In this document: piece by piece, positions 1 through 8,337 of the stretch
Layout of the letters: each line of letters starts with the position of its first letter
How positions within the stretch are numbered: the stretch's first letter is position 1
Source of the DNA: Maridesulfovibrio sp050916235
GTDB taxonomy: Bacteria > Desulfobacterota > Desulfovibrionia > Desulfovibrionales > Desulfovibrionaceae
Assembly (NCBI RefSeq): GCF_050916235.1
Contig: NZ_CP104854.1
Coordinates: 3,534,001 to 3,598,000, forward strand
Direction: 5' to 3'
Length of the DNA: 64,000 bases
Made by a program: the position numbers and the translations under genes
Notes under the pieces: generated by a model
The model's database searches: none
The model's input: the letters and a program-made list of their open reading frames with translations, nothing else
What the model was told of the DNA's origin: nothing

Positions 1-1
1 C

Positions 2-2446
2 GTGGAACTGGTCGGTGCAGACAGGCTCCGGCGCGGAGGTACGGCCGGGAACATCGTCCTTGAGTCGTCCAATTCCCGCTTTGAACTTTCCGTCGCCGAT
101 ACCCGCGAGGCCGGACAGGTGGCAGGCTATCTGAACAATCTGGTCGGCTTCATGCGTAAGAGCTTTCCTGACGAGAGTCCGGAGAAGATTTTTAAAACGG
201 TCGTTAACGGAGCTCTTGCGGGCATGGACCCTCATACCAGCTATCTGGACCCCGAAAGCTATAAGGAAATACAGAGCGCAACATACGGGAAGTTCTCCGG
301 CGTGGGCGTTGAGATTACCATGGAGAACAACCGGATTCTGGTTGTTACGCCCATAGAGGACAGTCCGGCTGAAAAGGCCGGGGTGCAGGCCGGGGATATA
401 ATCACTGCCATCGACGGGGTTTCCACCAAGGGGTTTGATCTCTTGGAAGCGGTGCGCAGGATCAGGGGGCCTGAAGGCTCCTCTGTAAGGCTGAGTCTTG
501 AGCGCGGCGGAAGTTCCGTTCCGCTGGAGGTTCAGGTTGTGCGGGGCAGGATTGAGCTGCGGACTGTGAAAGTGAAGGAACTGGAACCGGGATACCTGCA
601 TCTGCGGCTGACCGGATTCAACCAGAATACCGTGAAGAACATGCGCGAAGCCCTTGCAGCCAATCCGTACGTGAAGGGCGTGGTGCTCGACCTGCGCAAT
701 AATCCCGGCGGCCTGCTGAACGCCGCTGTGGGGGTTGCGGATTCGTTCCTGCCGCAGGGCAGGGTGGTCAGCTCGCAGTGGCGGGTGGAGACCGTGCGCA
801 GTGATTATGATTCCGCCACCGACCCGGAGGATTATGTCGGGGCCATTGTGGTGCTGATCAACGCAGGCAGCGCATCCGCCTCCGAAATCGTGGCCGGTGC
901 GCTGCAGGATCGCAGCAGGGCGCTTATCCTCGGTTCGCGTTCCTTCGGCAAGGGAACCGTTCAGACCATATTTCCCCTCAAGACGGGCGGGGCGCTCAAA
1001 CTGACCACCGCACAGTACTTTCTGCCCAACAAGCGGGCCATCCAGCAGGTGGGGATTATCCCTGATTATTACGTCTACGATCCGCAGCGTGATACCAGCG
1101 GAGTTTCGCGCGAGGCCCAGCTTGCCCACGCTGTCGGGGCAGCGGCGGCAGTGGACCGGAATAGGGATCTGATCCCGGTCAGGATGGAAAAGGATCACGA
1201 CGGCGTGCTGCTGGCTGCGCTGGATGTGCTCAAGAAGGCCGGTTCCCGCGATGTCCGCAAGCTGCGGGTCGCTGCCGGTGAAATGCGTGCACAGGGCGGC
1301 AAGGCCGTTGCAGCAAAGCCGCAGAAGCCTACTGCTGCCGGAAGTGCAGCTGCATCCGTTTTTGAGGACAGTCTGCCCCCGGTCATCACGCTTCTGCATC
1401 CGGCGGTGGAGCGCGGGCTGAGCGTGCAGTATGATCAGGAAAAAATGCTGGTCCGGGCCTCGGTCAGCGATCCGTCCGGGGTCAGCTGGGTGCTGGTCAA
1501 CGGCAGGCCCGTGCAGTTGCAGGGCGGTGTGGTTGAGAAGGAGATTGTACTAAATCCGGGTCGCAATACGGTCATCATCAACGCTGCGGACAGCCGGGGG
1601 AACATCGCCGACCTGAGTTTTTCCCTGAACAGGGATGCCCGCGCTGCCGCAACAGAGGCGGCGCAGAGTCCGGCAGCGGCGCGTCCTTCTCTCTGGGCCC
1701 TGTGCATCGGGGTGAGCAGCTATGCCGATCCGCGCCTGAACCTGCAGTTTGCCGCAGAGGACGCAAAGGCGCTGGCCCGTACACTGGAAAAAGCGGGCAA
1801 GGGGCTGTACCGGGATGTGAAGGTGCGCGTTCTTACCGATAGCGAAGCTACCCGCGAAAAGATAATCGAGAACATGGGGTCGTTTCTCGGTCAGGCAGGC
1901 AGGGATGACATAGTGATGATTTTTGTGGCCGGGCACGGGGTGCGTTATGCGCCGACCGGTTCATACTATTTCATGACCCATGACGCCACCTATGACACCA
2001 TGGTGGCACGTGCTCTCAAGTGGTCGGATTTTCAGGAGATGGTCAAGATCATCAACGGCAATACCGACAAGATCGTGCTGGCCCTCGATACCTGTCATGC
2101 CGGGGCCATGGATCTTGGCCTGCGTGCAGCCGGGGGCGGGGAGGATCTTGCCGCCACCATGCAGAAGGCCTCAGGCATTTACACCATCGGGGCCGGGAAG
2201 TCCGGCGAGGTTTCCATGGAGCATCCCAGCTTTGCGCTGGATAATTCGCCCGGACACGGGGTGTTCACCTATTCGCTCATCAAGGGGCTGTCCGGTGAGG
2301 CTAATTTCGACAACAACGGGTACGTAAGTATCATGGAGCTGATGGGCTACGTTTCCCGCGAAGTCCCAAGGCTTTCCAAGGGGCGGCAGCACCCCTACGC
2401 CAAGTTCAGCGGAACGGACCTGCCCTTTGCCGGTGTGGGGCGGTAG
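2..2446 (+). CDS. S41 (CtpA-like) protease fused to a caspase-like domain, 5'-truncated by window edge
   Basis: Carboxyl-terminal processing protease, probably periplasmic. The frame is open at the window edge; alignment with the paralogue at 2652-4181 indicates about 73 N-terminal residues (with any signal peptide) are missing. A PDZ domain covers roughly residues 100-172 and the S41 core 180-370. The Ser/Lys dyad is visible as Ser292 in GSASASEI and Lys317 in FGKGTVQ, at the 25-residue spacing of CtpA/CtpB/Prc. After a linker, residues ~480-545 look like a small beta domain, and ~560-805 form a peptidase C14 (caspase/metacaspase-like) domain beginning LWALCIGVSSY, with catalytic His645 (AGHG) and Cys698 (DTCHAG). 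Both catalytic centres look intact. Known: S41 enzymes clip substrate C-termini and C14 enzymes cut after specific residues. Inferred: a two-step envelope protease. Followed by a hairpin repeat and the shorter paralogue. Confidence 0.9.
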   Translation: MELVGADRLRRGGTAGNIVLESSNSRFELSVADTREAGQVAGYLNNLVGFMRKSFPDESPEKIFKTVVNGALAGMDPHTSYLDPESYKEIQSATYGKFSGVGVEITMENNRILVVTPIEDSPAEKAGVQAGDIITAIDGVSTKGFDLLEAVRRIRGPEGSSVRLSLERGGSSVPLEVQVVRGRIELRTVKVKELEPGYLHLRLTGFNQNTVKNMREALAANPYVKGVVLDLRNNPGGLLNAAVGVADSFLPQGRVVSSQWRVETVRSDYDSATDPEDYVGAIVVLINAGSASASEIVAGALQDRSRALILGSRSFGKGTVQTIFPLKTGGALKLTTAQYFLPNKRAIQQVGIIPDYYVYDPQRDTSGVSREAQLAHAVGAAAAVDRNRDLIPVRMEKDHDGVLLAALDVLKKAGSRDVRKLRVAAGEMRAQGGKAVAAKPQKPTAAGSAAASVFEDSLPPVITLLHPAVERGLSVQYDQEKMLVRASVSDPSGVSWVLVNGRPVQLQGGVVEKEIVLNPGRNTVIINAADSRGNIADLSFSLNRDARAAATEAAQSPAAARPSLWALCIGVSSYADPRLNLQFAAEDAKALARTLEKAGKGLYRDVKVRVLTDSEATREKIIENMGSFLGQAGRDDIVMIFVAGHGVRYAPTGSYYFMTHDATYDTMVARALKWSDFQEMVKIINGNTDKIVLALDTCHAGAMDLGLRAAGGGEDLAATMQKASGIYTIGAGKSGEVSMEHPSFALDNSPGHGVFTYSLIKGLSGEANFDNNGYVSIMELMGYVSREVPRLSKGRQHPYAKFSGTDLPFAGVGR

Positions 2447-2470
2447 CTTTTTTCATGCCGGATGGGTTTG

Positions 2471-2563
2471 GCCTCCGGCGGCCAGAGGGGGAAACCCTTT
2501 TTTGAAAAAAAGGGTTTCCCCCTCTGGACTCCCCCTTCCCAAAAAACTTTTATCGGGGCTTCG
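2471..2563 (+). repeat. Type-I intergenic hairpin repeat, copy 1 (terminator-like)
   Basis: Starts GCCTCCGGCGGCC, continues into a long perfect hairpin (arms 2482-2503 and 2506-2527, A/T-rich centre), then a C-rich stretch, an AAAACTTT block and GGGGCTTCG. The same order of blocks occurs at 61017-61103 and, inverted, at 61352-61448. The hairpin probably ends transcription of the upstream protease gene. Confidence 0.8.
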
Positions 2564-2651
2564 TCGTGGGGGCCACAAGTGCTTTCGGGGGCGTGGGGTT
2601 CGTTTGTATTACGCCTTGTTAACTATTTAAAATTTACGGTTGGTTATCTTG

Positions 2652-4181
2652 ATGAGATTTGTTTTTAAAACGTTTGTGATGGTGCTTTTACTGTTGGCAG
2701 GTCTGACAGGGTTATCCCTTTCCGCAGCTGCATCCGGAGGAGAAAGCGCACAGTCGGAGCGTCTTCACGGGCGGTTGATGGCAATTTTTAACAAGTTGCA
2801 GGTGAGTTATTATTCGGCTGAGTATTCTTCGGTGAATATTGTAAATCATGCAGTAAAGGATGCTCTTGAAGTTTTGGAAGGAGATAAAATCTCCTTTAAG
2901 GACGGTTCCGGACAGTTGGTGCTTGAGTCAAAGGATGGGCGCAGGCTTGAACTTGATGTTGAAGAGACATCCAAGGCTTCCAAAATTTCCGATTATCTTG
3001 GCTCAGTTATTCTGTTTTTGGAGCATGAGTATCCTGATAAGGGACCGGAGTTCATTTTCAAGATTGTTGTGGACGGTGCCATGAACGAGCTTGATCCTCA
3101 TTCCGAGTACCTGGATAAAAATGAGAATTCCAACCGAAATAACAATATTAAGGGCAAGTATGCCGGTGTCGGGATGGAAGTGACCAAAAGAGGCAGCAAG
3201 ATTAAAGTCGTCGCACCGTTTGAGGGTGGGCCTGCCAAGTCTGCCGGAATAAAGTCCGGAGATATGATTTTATCCGTTGATGGAGAGTCTGTCAGAGGGA
3301 TGTCTATTGCGGATGCAGTAAGTAAAATACGCGGGCTTGCCGGCTCAACTGTTGTGATTGCGGTCCGTAGTGCCGAAGATGGGAAGGACAGGGAGTTCAG
3401 TATAGTCCGGAAGCCCCTTACAGCAAAGCCTGTGCATGTGACTGAACTTGCCTCCGGATATGTTCATGCCCGAATTTCATGGTTCAACGATGATACTGCC
3501 AAGTTGTTAAGTTCCTTGCTTTCCGAGAGTGATACATCCAAAGGAATTATTCTGGATTTACGCGACAATCCCGGGGGAAGGGTGTCCGCCGCAGTGGAAG
3601 TTGCTGATTTATTCTTGCCAAGCGGTCGGGTTGTGCAGATTAAGGGCCGCAATAAAGCAGATCGCCGTGATTTGATTTCAAAAAGCTCTTTTTCTGACTA
3701 CGATTGTCCTGTCGTGGTGTTGATCAATGCCAGCTCGGCGTCAAGCTCCGAGATTGTTGCCGGAGCCTTGCAGGACCGTGAAAGGGCACTTGTTCTTGGG
3801 ATTCCTTCGTTCGGCAAGGGAACTATACAGACTGTGTATCCCTTAACCAGAGGGGATGCATTGAAGCTGACACGGTACATGTTTTTTCTGCCGTCCGGTC
3901 GGCAGGTTCAGACTATCGGTATTATCCCGGACGTTTATGTGCGTACTCCGGGCAAAGATATTCCAGACAGTGTAGAGCGGGAAAAAGATCTGGCTAATGC
4001 GTTCGATAGTGGAAAGCCTTATGTTACGGCGCAGAGGCCGTGCATTTACGTCGGGTCAACTTCTGACAAGGACGAAATGCTCGAAGTTGCTTTGCAGGTA
4101 CTGATGAATGCCGGTGAGGGAGGCGTCTCTGGGCTTAAACGTGTGGCAGAGTCTCTGGCTGCAGTAAAAACCGCGCAATAG
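2652..4181 (+). CDS. S41 (CtpA-like) carboxyl-terminal processing protease
   Basis: 509-residue periplasmic protease, paralogue of the upstream fusion gene but without the caspase-like domain. A signal peptide or anchor is visible at residues 1-27 (MRFVFK followed by a Leu-rich core ending SAAAS). PDZ ~170-250, S41 core ~255-450. The Ser/Lys dyad is Ser364 (within NASSASSSEI) and Lys389 (FGKGTIQ); the substrate-loop motif LDLRDNPGG is present. The ATG at 2652 is preferred over an in-frame TTG at 2640 because it places basic residues directly before the hydrophobic core; no clear ribosome-binding site precedes either. Codon use is more AT-rich than in the upstream copy, so the pair is not a recent duplication. 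Confidence 0.9.
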   Translation: MRFVFKTFVMVLLLLAGLTGLSLSAAASGGESAQSERLHGRLMAIFNKLQVSYYSAEYSSVNIVNHAVKDALEVLEGDKISFKDGSGQLVLESKDGRRLELDVEETSKASKISDYLGSVILFLEHEYPDKGPEFIFKIVVDGAMNELDPHSEYLDKNENSNRNNNIKGKYAGVGMEVTKRGSKIKVVAPFEGGPAKSAGIKSGDMILSVDGESVRGMSIADAVSKIRGLAGSTVVIAVRSAEDGKDREFSIVRKPLTAKPVHVTELASGYVHARISWFNDDTAKLLSSLLSESDTSKGIILDLRDNPGGRVSAAVEVADLFLPSGRVVQIKGRNKADRRDLISKSSFSDYDCPVVVLINASSASSSEIVAGALQDRERALVLGIPSFGKGTIQTVYPLTRGDALKLTRYMFFLPSGRQVQTIGIIPDVYVRTPGKDIPDSVEREKDLANAFDSGKPYVTAQRPCIYVGSTSDKDEMLEVALQVLMNAGEGGVSGLKRVAESLAAVKTAQ

Positions 4182-4441
4182 AGGGCGGAATTTGTCTGTT
4201 GAAATTATTAGATATTCACCAGCAGCATAGGCGTATACGTAAATACGTTTTAGTGTGCAACTGTTTCAGAGTTAAGGGGGATTTCCATCCCCTTTCTCAT
4301 CCATTCCTCTGCCCTCTTTCCATCCCCCTTTCATACATTTTACCGATTGTTCCTGATCCGTTTTCCGCTAGAACTTCTCTCACGCCATGGTCATGAACCG
4401 TTTAGACCTGTTTTTCGATTTTAAATTCCGGGAGGGAAACA
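4182..4441. other. Intergenic region, no gene seen
   Basis: About 260 bases with C/T-rich tracts around 4280-4345. Only the ribosome-binding site GGGAGG just before 4442 is recognisable. Confidence 0.5.
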
Positions 4442-5044
4442 ATGAAAGTTACGGTAGTTAAGGGCAGCGCCCGCAAAAAAGGTAATTCCAATGATATAGT
4501 GAATGCTTTCTGTGAGGGACTCGCCGAAGGCACTGAGGTTAAAACCTACGAGATGCAGAGCCTCAAGGTTTCCGGCTGTATAGGCTGTATGATCTGCAAG
4601 ACTAAACTTGAACGTTGCGCCATCAAGGACGAGCTTTCCGGAGTCTATGATGATGTGCACGAATCCGATGTGGTTGTCCTTTCCACCCCGGTCTATTTCG
4701 GGGATGTGAACGCTCAGACAAAGATTTTCATCGACCGCCTGTACCATCTATTCACCCCCGATTTTCATGAAGGTATCGACGAGAACGGAAATGCACAGCC
4801 CGATCCCAGATACAGCCGTTTGAAAAGAGGCACAAAGCTCGTATTCATCGTAGCGCAGGGCAGTCCCTATGAAGCCAAGTATGCTGATGTGAGCGAACGT
4901 TACGAATTGTTTTTCAGATTTCTCGGCTTTGAGGAAGTACATGTCATTCGGGGAATAGGCGATCCTGCGTACAGACCTGATGACAACAACGCGCAGGACG
5001 CTTTTGCCCGGGCTCGAGCCCTGGGACAGGAGTTCTGTTTATAA
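4442..5044 (+). CDS. Flavodoxin-fold NAD(P)H-dependent FMN reductase family protein
   Basis: 200-residue cytoplasmic flavoprotein of the NADPH-dependent FMN reductase / iron-sulfur flavoprotein superfamily. The FMN phosphate loop is GSARKKGNSNDIV near residue 9, followed by SGCIGCMICKT near residue 43, which matches the conserved Cys-rich segment of this family (GCxxCxxC). The flavin-contacting segment VLSTPVYFGDVNAQTKIFIDRL lies at ~80-101. GGGAGG sits seven bases before the ATG. The next gene (ankyrin protein) starts 13 bases after the stop, so the two are probably co-transcribed. Substrate unknown; the family reduces flavins, quinones or nitroaromatics. Confidence 0.8.
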   Translation: MKVTVVKGSARKKGNSNDIVNAFCEGLAEGTEVKTYEMQSLKVSGCIGCMICKTKLERCAIKDELSGVYDDVHESDVVVLSTPVYFGDVNAQTKIFIDRLYHLFTPDFHEGIDENGNAQPDPRYSRLKRGTKLVFIVAQGSPYEAKYADVSERYELFFRFLGFEEVHVIRGIGDPAYRPDDNNAQDAFARARALGQEFCL

Positions 5045-5057
5045 ATAAGGATATTAA

Positions 5058-5537
5058 TTGGTAATGTTGAAACTGAAGTTTAAGGCGAATCCGCTGGGAC
5101 CCGGCCTGAGTGCCCTGATCCTGCTGCTGTGTCTGGGCACGGTGTTCTATCCCTGCCCGGCCAGATCCGGTGATGCCATGCATTTTGCTGCCTACCACGG
5201 CAGGGCGGACAAGGTTCGCGAATATATAGACCGCGGGGTGGATGTGGATGAGCGCGACTCTTACGGCGCGACCGCACTGCACGCAGCCATGTTCCAGAAC
5301 AATATCCGGATAATCCGGATGCTCATTGATGCCGGTTACGATGTGAATGCGCAGGGCACGGAAAATGGTTTCACCCCGCTGCACGATGCCGTCTGGGCCA
5401 ACAACCTGCAAGGGGCAAAGCTGCTTATCGCTTCCGGTGCAAGGCTGGATATACGGGATAAAAAAGGGCAGACCCCTTACGATAAAGCCGTGGCTGAAGG
5501 GCGTACCGGAATGCTTGAGGTGCTTAAAGGGAATTAA
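5058..5537 (+). CDS. Exported ankyrin-repeat protein
   Basis: 159-residue protein. Residues 1-38 form a signal peptide (KLKFK, then an LILLLCLG core, ending near PARSGDA). The remainder is about four ankyrin repeats, with the consensus GATALHAA, GFTPLHDAV and KGQTPYDKAV blocks about 33 residues apart. Ankyrin repeats bind proteins, so a periplasmic partner or inhibitor role is plausible. TTG at 5058 lies six bases after TAAGGA and is better spaced than the ATG at 5064; the difference is two residues. It is probably in an operon with the reductase upstream and ends before the terminator at 5597-5638. Confidence 0.8.
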   Translation: MVMLKLKFKANPLGPGLSALILLLCLGTVFYPCPARSGDAMHFAAYHGRADKVREYIDRGVDVDERDSYGATALHAAMFQNNIRIIRMLIDAGYDVNAQGTENGFTPLHDAVWANNLQGAKLLIASGARLDIRDKKGQTPYDKAVAEGRTGMLEVLKGN

Positions 5538-5578
5538 AGATCGCAGTCTTTCACGGGAAGCGTAAGCGAAGAGCCTTC

Positions 5579-5602
5579 CGGTGAAGTTTATATATCGAGC
5601 CG
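5579..5602 (+). repeat. 24-base direct repeat abutting a terminator, copy 1
   Basis: The string GTGAAGTTTATATATCG with CG before and RGCCG after recurs at 6474-6497, again merging into the left arm of a terminator hairpin. Confidence 0.6.
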
Positions 5603-5638
5603 CAGCATTTTTCTGGAATGCTGCGGCTCTTTGTTTTT
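5597..5638 (+). terminator. Rho-independent terminator after the ankyrin gene
   Basis: Stem GAGCCGCAGCATT (5597-5609) pairs with AATGCTGCGGCTC (5617-5629), followed by a T-rich tail. Confidence 0.85.
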
Positions 5639-5791
5639 GGATTGGAATATCCTTCTTTTTGGTTTTATTAATCTTTGCCTGTCAATCTTAATTATTATAG
5701 CCTTCCCGTATGCAAAACGGCTTTTCTCAGGCGTAAAATGATCGGGAAGGTGGCCCGTACGTGCCTGCACTGAAGCGTACTCGGAGGAAGG

Positions 5792-6367
5792 ATGCCCCAT
5801 AGCGAACCGGAAGGAAAAGATTGGATTTTTGAAAGATACTACCTGCTCCTGAAAATGTCCCGGATCAGGTCCGTTCTGGACATCGGTCCCGGTTGCGGAA
5901 CCTATTCAAATCTTCTCAGGCCGCTTGACCAGAGCGTGCACTGGACAGGCGTGGAGGTCTGGGCCCCATACATCAAGCAGTTCGGGTTGGAAGAAAAATA
6001 TGATCGGGTAGTGGTTTCGGACCTGCGCTACATCAATTTTACCAAAATCAGACAGCCGGACTGTGTGATTGCCGGGGATGTGCTTGAACACATCAGCGAG
6101 AAGGATGCCCGTATAATTTTAAGCGAACTGGTCAGGATTGCAAAAGTGATATTTGTTTCAATCCCCATCATTCACATGCCGCAGGGCGAATGGGGCGGGA
6201 ATCCTTTTGAAGAGCATGTGGAAGATTCCTACTCGCATGAGCGACTTCTGAAAATTCTGCCTTGCGTCTGCGACTTTCACTGTGGTGAGCGCATCGGTTC
6301 CTACCTGCTCAGTAAGGATGTTGATGTTCATAAGATGTTGAATGAATGGAATAAGTTGAAAAAATGA
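5792..6367 (+). CDS. Class I SAM-dependent methyltransferase
   Basis: 191-residue cytoplasmic protein with a Rossmann methyltransferase core. Motif I is VLDIGPGCGTYS near residue 29, the acidic motif II region is WTGVEVWAPYI near 51, and motif IV resembles PDCVIAGDVLEHI near 89-101. No fused substrate domain is visible, so the acceptor cannot be assigned. The ribosome-binding site GGAGGAAGG ends directly before the ATG. It sits alone between two terminators. Confidence 0.85.
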   Translation: MPHSEPEGKDWIFERYYLLLKMSRIRSVLDIGPGCGTYSNLLRPLDQSVHWTGVEVWAPYIKQFGLEEKYDRVVVSDLRYINFTKIRQPDCVIAGDVLEHISEKDARIILSELVRIAKVIFVSIPIIHMPQGEWGGNPFEEHVEDSYSHERLLKILPCVCDFHCGERIGSYLLSKDVDVHKMLNEWNKLKK

Positions 6368-6473
6368 TGAGTCGACTTCAGCCGGCTGTTCAAGATATTC
6401 AGTAAGAATTTCACAGCGCGTGCAGGCGTTACGGCTGGCTGCTTTCAGTTCATTGAGAGTGACTGCTTGTTTT

Positions 6474-6497
6474 CGGTGAAGTTTATATATCGGGCCG
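6474..6497 (+). repeat. 24-base direct repeat abutting a terminator, copy 2
   Basis: Second copy of the 5579-5602 sequence, differing at one position, again running into a terminator stem. Confidence 0.6.
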
Positions 6498-6525
6498 TCC
6501 CTCGAATGAGGGGCGGCCCTTGCTG
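6492..6525. terminator. Terminator between methyltransferase and ZIP transporter genes
   Basis: GGGCCGTCCCTC pairs imperfectly with GAGGGGCGGCCC (6492-6519). It lies between convergent genes and may act on both. Confidence 0.7.
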
Positions 6526-6530
6526 TTCTG

Positions 6531-7340
6531 TTATCCGAGCGCCACGTCGAGCATCATCATGATGGCAAAGCCGCAGATGCAGCCCATGGTGGCCTGATCT
6601 CCGTAGCCGGAAGCCTGCGATTCCGGGATTACCTCTTCGACCACGACAAAGATCATGGCCCCGGCTGCAAAGGCAAGCGCGTAAGGCAGTATCGGCTTGG
6701 CAACGATGACTGACGCAGCCCCGATTACCCCGGCGATTGGCTCCACAATTCCGGAAGCCTGTCCGTAAAGGAAGCTCTTCATGCGCGACAGTCCGAGCCT
6801 TCTTAGCGGAACGGACACGGCGGTTCCTTCGGGAAAGTTCTGTATCCCGATTCCCAGCGCAAGGGCGATGGCCCCGCCGATTGAAGCCGAATCGTAGCCT
6901 GCGGCAACAGCGCCGAAGGCTACCCCTACCGCCAGACCTTCAGGAATGTTGTGCAGGGTGATGGCAAGGACCAGCAGGATTGAACTGTTCCAGTTGGTCT
7001 CGACCCCCTCAGCTTCCGATCTGGGCATGTTGAGGTGAAGGTGGGGCAGAAATCTGTCCACCAGTCGCAGGAACACTGCTCCGCCTACGAATCCGACGGT
7101 TGCGGGGATAAATTTATACGCACCCATGTGCTCACTCATCTCAATGGCCGGGGCCAGCAGGGACCAGTAGCTGGCAGCGATCATTACCCCACCGGCGAAA
7201 CCCAGCATAACGTCAAGAACCCTCTTACTTATGTCCTTGGCAAGAAAAACAACGGCCGCACCCAGCGCCGTGACCCCCCATGTGAACAGCGTGGCCAGAA
7301 GAGCTTGGGTGACAGGCGAAAGAGTCATGAAATAATCCAC
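6531..7340 (-). CDS. ZIP-family divalent metal transporter
   Basis: 269-residue inner-membrane protein with about eight hydrophobic segments. Two ZIP signature sites are present: HNIPEG in TM4 (after VLAITL) and NFPEG in TM5 (GIQNFPEGTAV), which form the binuclear metal centre of the family. A His-containing loop (HLHLN) lies near residue 99. The family imports Zn2+, Fe2+ or Mn2+; the length and motifs fit the GufA/ZupT-like branch. Start is GTG at 7340, with GGAGG six bases upstream. Single-gene unit, convergent with the methyltransferase. Confidence 0.88.
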   Translation of the reverse strand: MDYFMTLSPVTQALLATLFTWGVTALGAAVVFLAKDISKRVLDVMLGFAGGVMIAASYWSLLAPAIEMSEHMGAYKFIPATVGFVGGAVFLRLVDRFLPHLHLNMPRSEAEGVETNWNSSILLVLAITLHNIPEGLAVGVAFGAVAAGYDSASIGGAIALALGIGIQNFPEGTAVSVPLRRLGLSRMKSFLYGQASGIVEPIAGVIGAASVIVAKPILPYALAFAAGAMIFVVVEEVIPESQASGYGDQATMGCICGFAIMMMLDVALG

Positions 7341-7715
7341 AGTCGACCTCCGTTTACGGAATTAATGAATCAATGCCACGGCTAGATAGTAACATATAGT
7401 TTTTCCGGCGCAATAATACTTTTGTCCTGCTGAAGATGAAAGTTGCCTTACAAATCTCCTTTTGAGCCTATGCTTGGAAATGCTGCAGGGGAAATGCACC
7501 CTCAATCCCTGTTTTGTGAGTCCGGTCATGAATGCGTTTTCGATGCTGCGATCCGTTGAATAACTCTCTGCATAGTTTCGTATATTCCTTGCCGTTTCGC
7601 TGTCGTTTTGCATTGATAACTGTAAAAACAGATGATTATGAGCAATCACTTTTGGCCCGTTCAGATGAATTTAAGCACAGTCCTGATGAGTAATAAACGG
7701 CGTGGTTGAGCCATG

Positions 7716-7735
7716 AATGTGAAAAAAAGAATTAA
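7716..7735 (+). promoter_or_regulatory. Conserved upstream element of small-membrane-protein promoter, copy 1
   Basis: AATGTGAAAAAAAGAATTA is present here and at 9098, in both cases starting exactly 30 bases before TTGACG. It could be an A-tract UP element or an activator site. Confidence 0.7.
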
Positions 7736-7745
7736 GATTTTGCTG

Positions 7746-7773
7746 TTGACGAACACCTTTTTCGGAGTATTCT
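7746..7773 (+). promoter_or_regulatory. Sigma-70-type promoter for the 7806 gene
   Basis: -35 TTGACG (7746-7751), 16-base spacer, -10 TATTCT (7768-7773). The arrangement is copied at 9128-9155. Confidence 0.7.
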
Positions 7774-7805
7774 GGTATGGAACCCTTTAACAAAGGAGAG
7801 TAGAA

Positions 7806-8021
7806 GTGACATACGAACTATACTTCTGCGCAGGTATACTTTTCCTGCTTTCCGTGTGTGCCTTTGCCAAGGCGGAAAAGTATGTTGAGGACCATGTTTT
7901 CGGAGCTCAAGGAAGTTTTAACGTCGTGAAGAATCTTTACCGCGGTAAGATGGAAGAGCTTGATCACAACAGCAGCGAATTCTACTGCTTTTTCAACAAG
8001 AGCGAATTCGATATAAAGTAA
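7806..8021 (+). CDS. Small single-pass membrane protein, paralogue of the 9190 gene
   Basis: 71 residues with no recognised family. Residues 5-22 are a hydrophobic segment, followed by KAEKYVEDHVFG and a polar tail ending SSEFYCFFNKSEFDIK. The pattern ExYF-hydrophobic-ExY(V/I)Ex(H/R)VFG...(D/E)FYCFF(N/S)K is shared with the protein at 9190-9411. GTG start with AAAGGAGAG upstream. The gene has its own promoter and terminator. Conservation of YCFF near the end suggests a functional C-terminus rather than a leader peptide. Function unknown; membrane location is inferred from the hydrophobic segment. Confidence 0.75.
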   Translation: MTYELYFCAGILFLLSVCAFAKAEKYVEDHVFGAQGSFNVVKNLYRGKMEELDHNSSEFYCFFNKSEFDIK

Positions 8022-8048
8022 ATATATCTTAGAAGCCTAGTCTCAAAG

Positions 8049-8087
8049 CCGAAAACCCCGTTCTCTCTAATGGAGCGGGGTTTTCGG
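8049..8087 (+). terminator. Terminator after the 7806 gene
   Basis: Perfect 12-base stem CCGAAAACCCCG / CGGGGTTTTCGG around a loop of about 15 bases. Confidence 0.8.
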
Positions 8088-8337
8088 TTTGATGCGGTCT
8101 GAACTGCTACTGCAAATATGTTTTGCGTGTACGTCAACTGAATATTTGAAGAATAAAAAAGAGTAAATGATTGTTAAAATAATTATGCTGAGGTATGTTA
8201 GTCCTGACTTGAAGGAACATCCTGATTGTTTGGCGTCCGGCCCTGGGCGGGTAGGACGATAGTCGGGCTGGGGCCGGAATTGGTCGGGCTCATTGGCATC
8301 GACGCAGACATTCAACAAATTACAGGAGATTTGTGAA

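Larger units (their letters stand above)
7341..7805. other. Intergenic region between ZIP transporter and small membrane protein
   Basis: 465 bases. The right end holds the promoter and upstream element of the 7806 gene. A 95-codon minus-strand frame (7362-7649) lacks a ribosome-binding site and family resemblance and is not called. Confidence 0.5.

Noticed and set aside
7362..7649. 95-codon minus-strand frame in the intergenic region
   Set aside because: No ribosome-binding site and no similarity to a transposase or other family.
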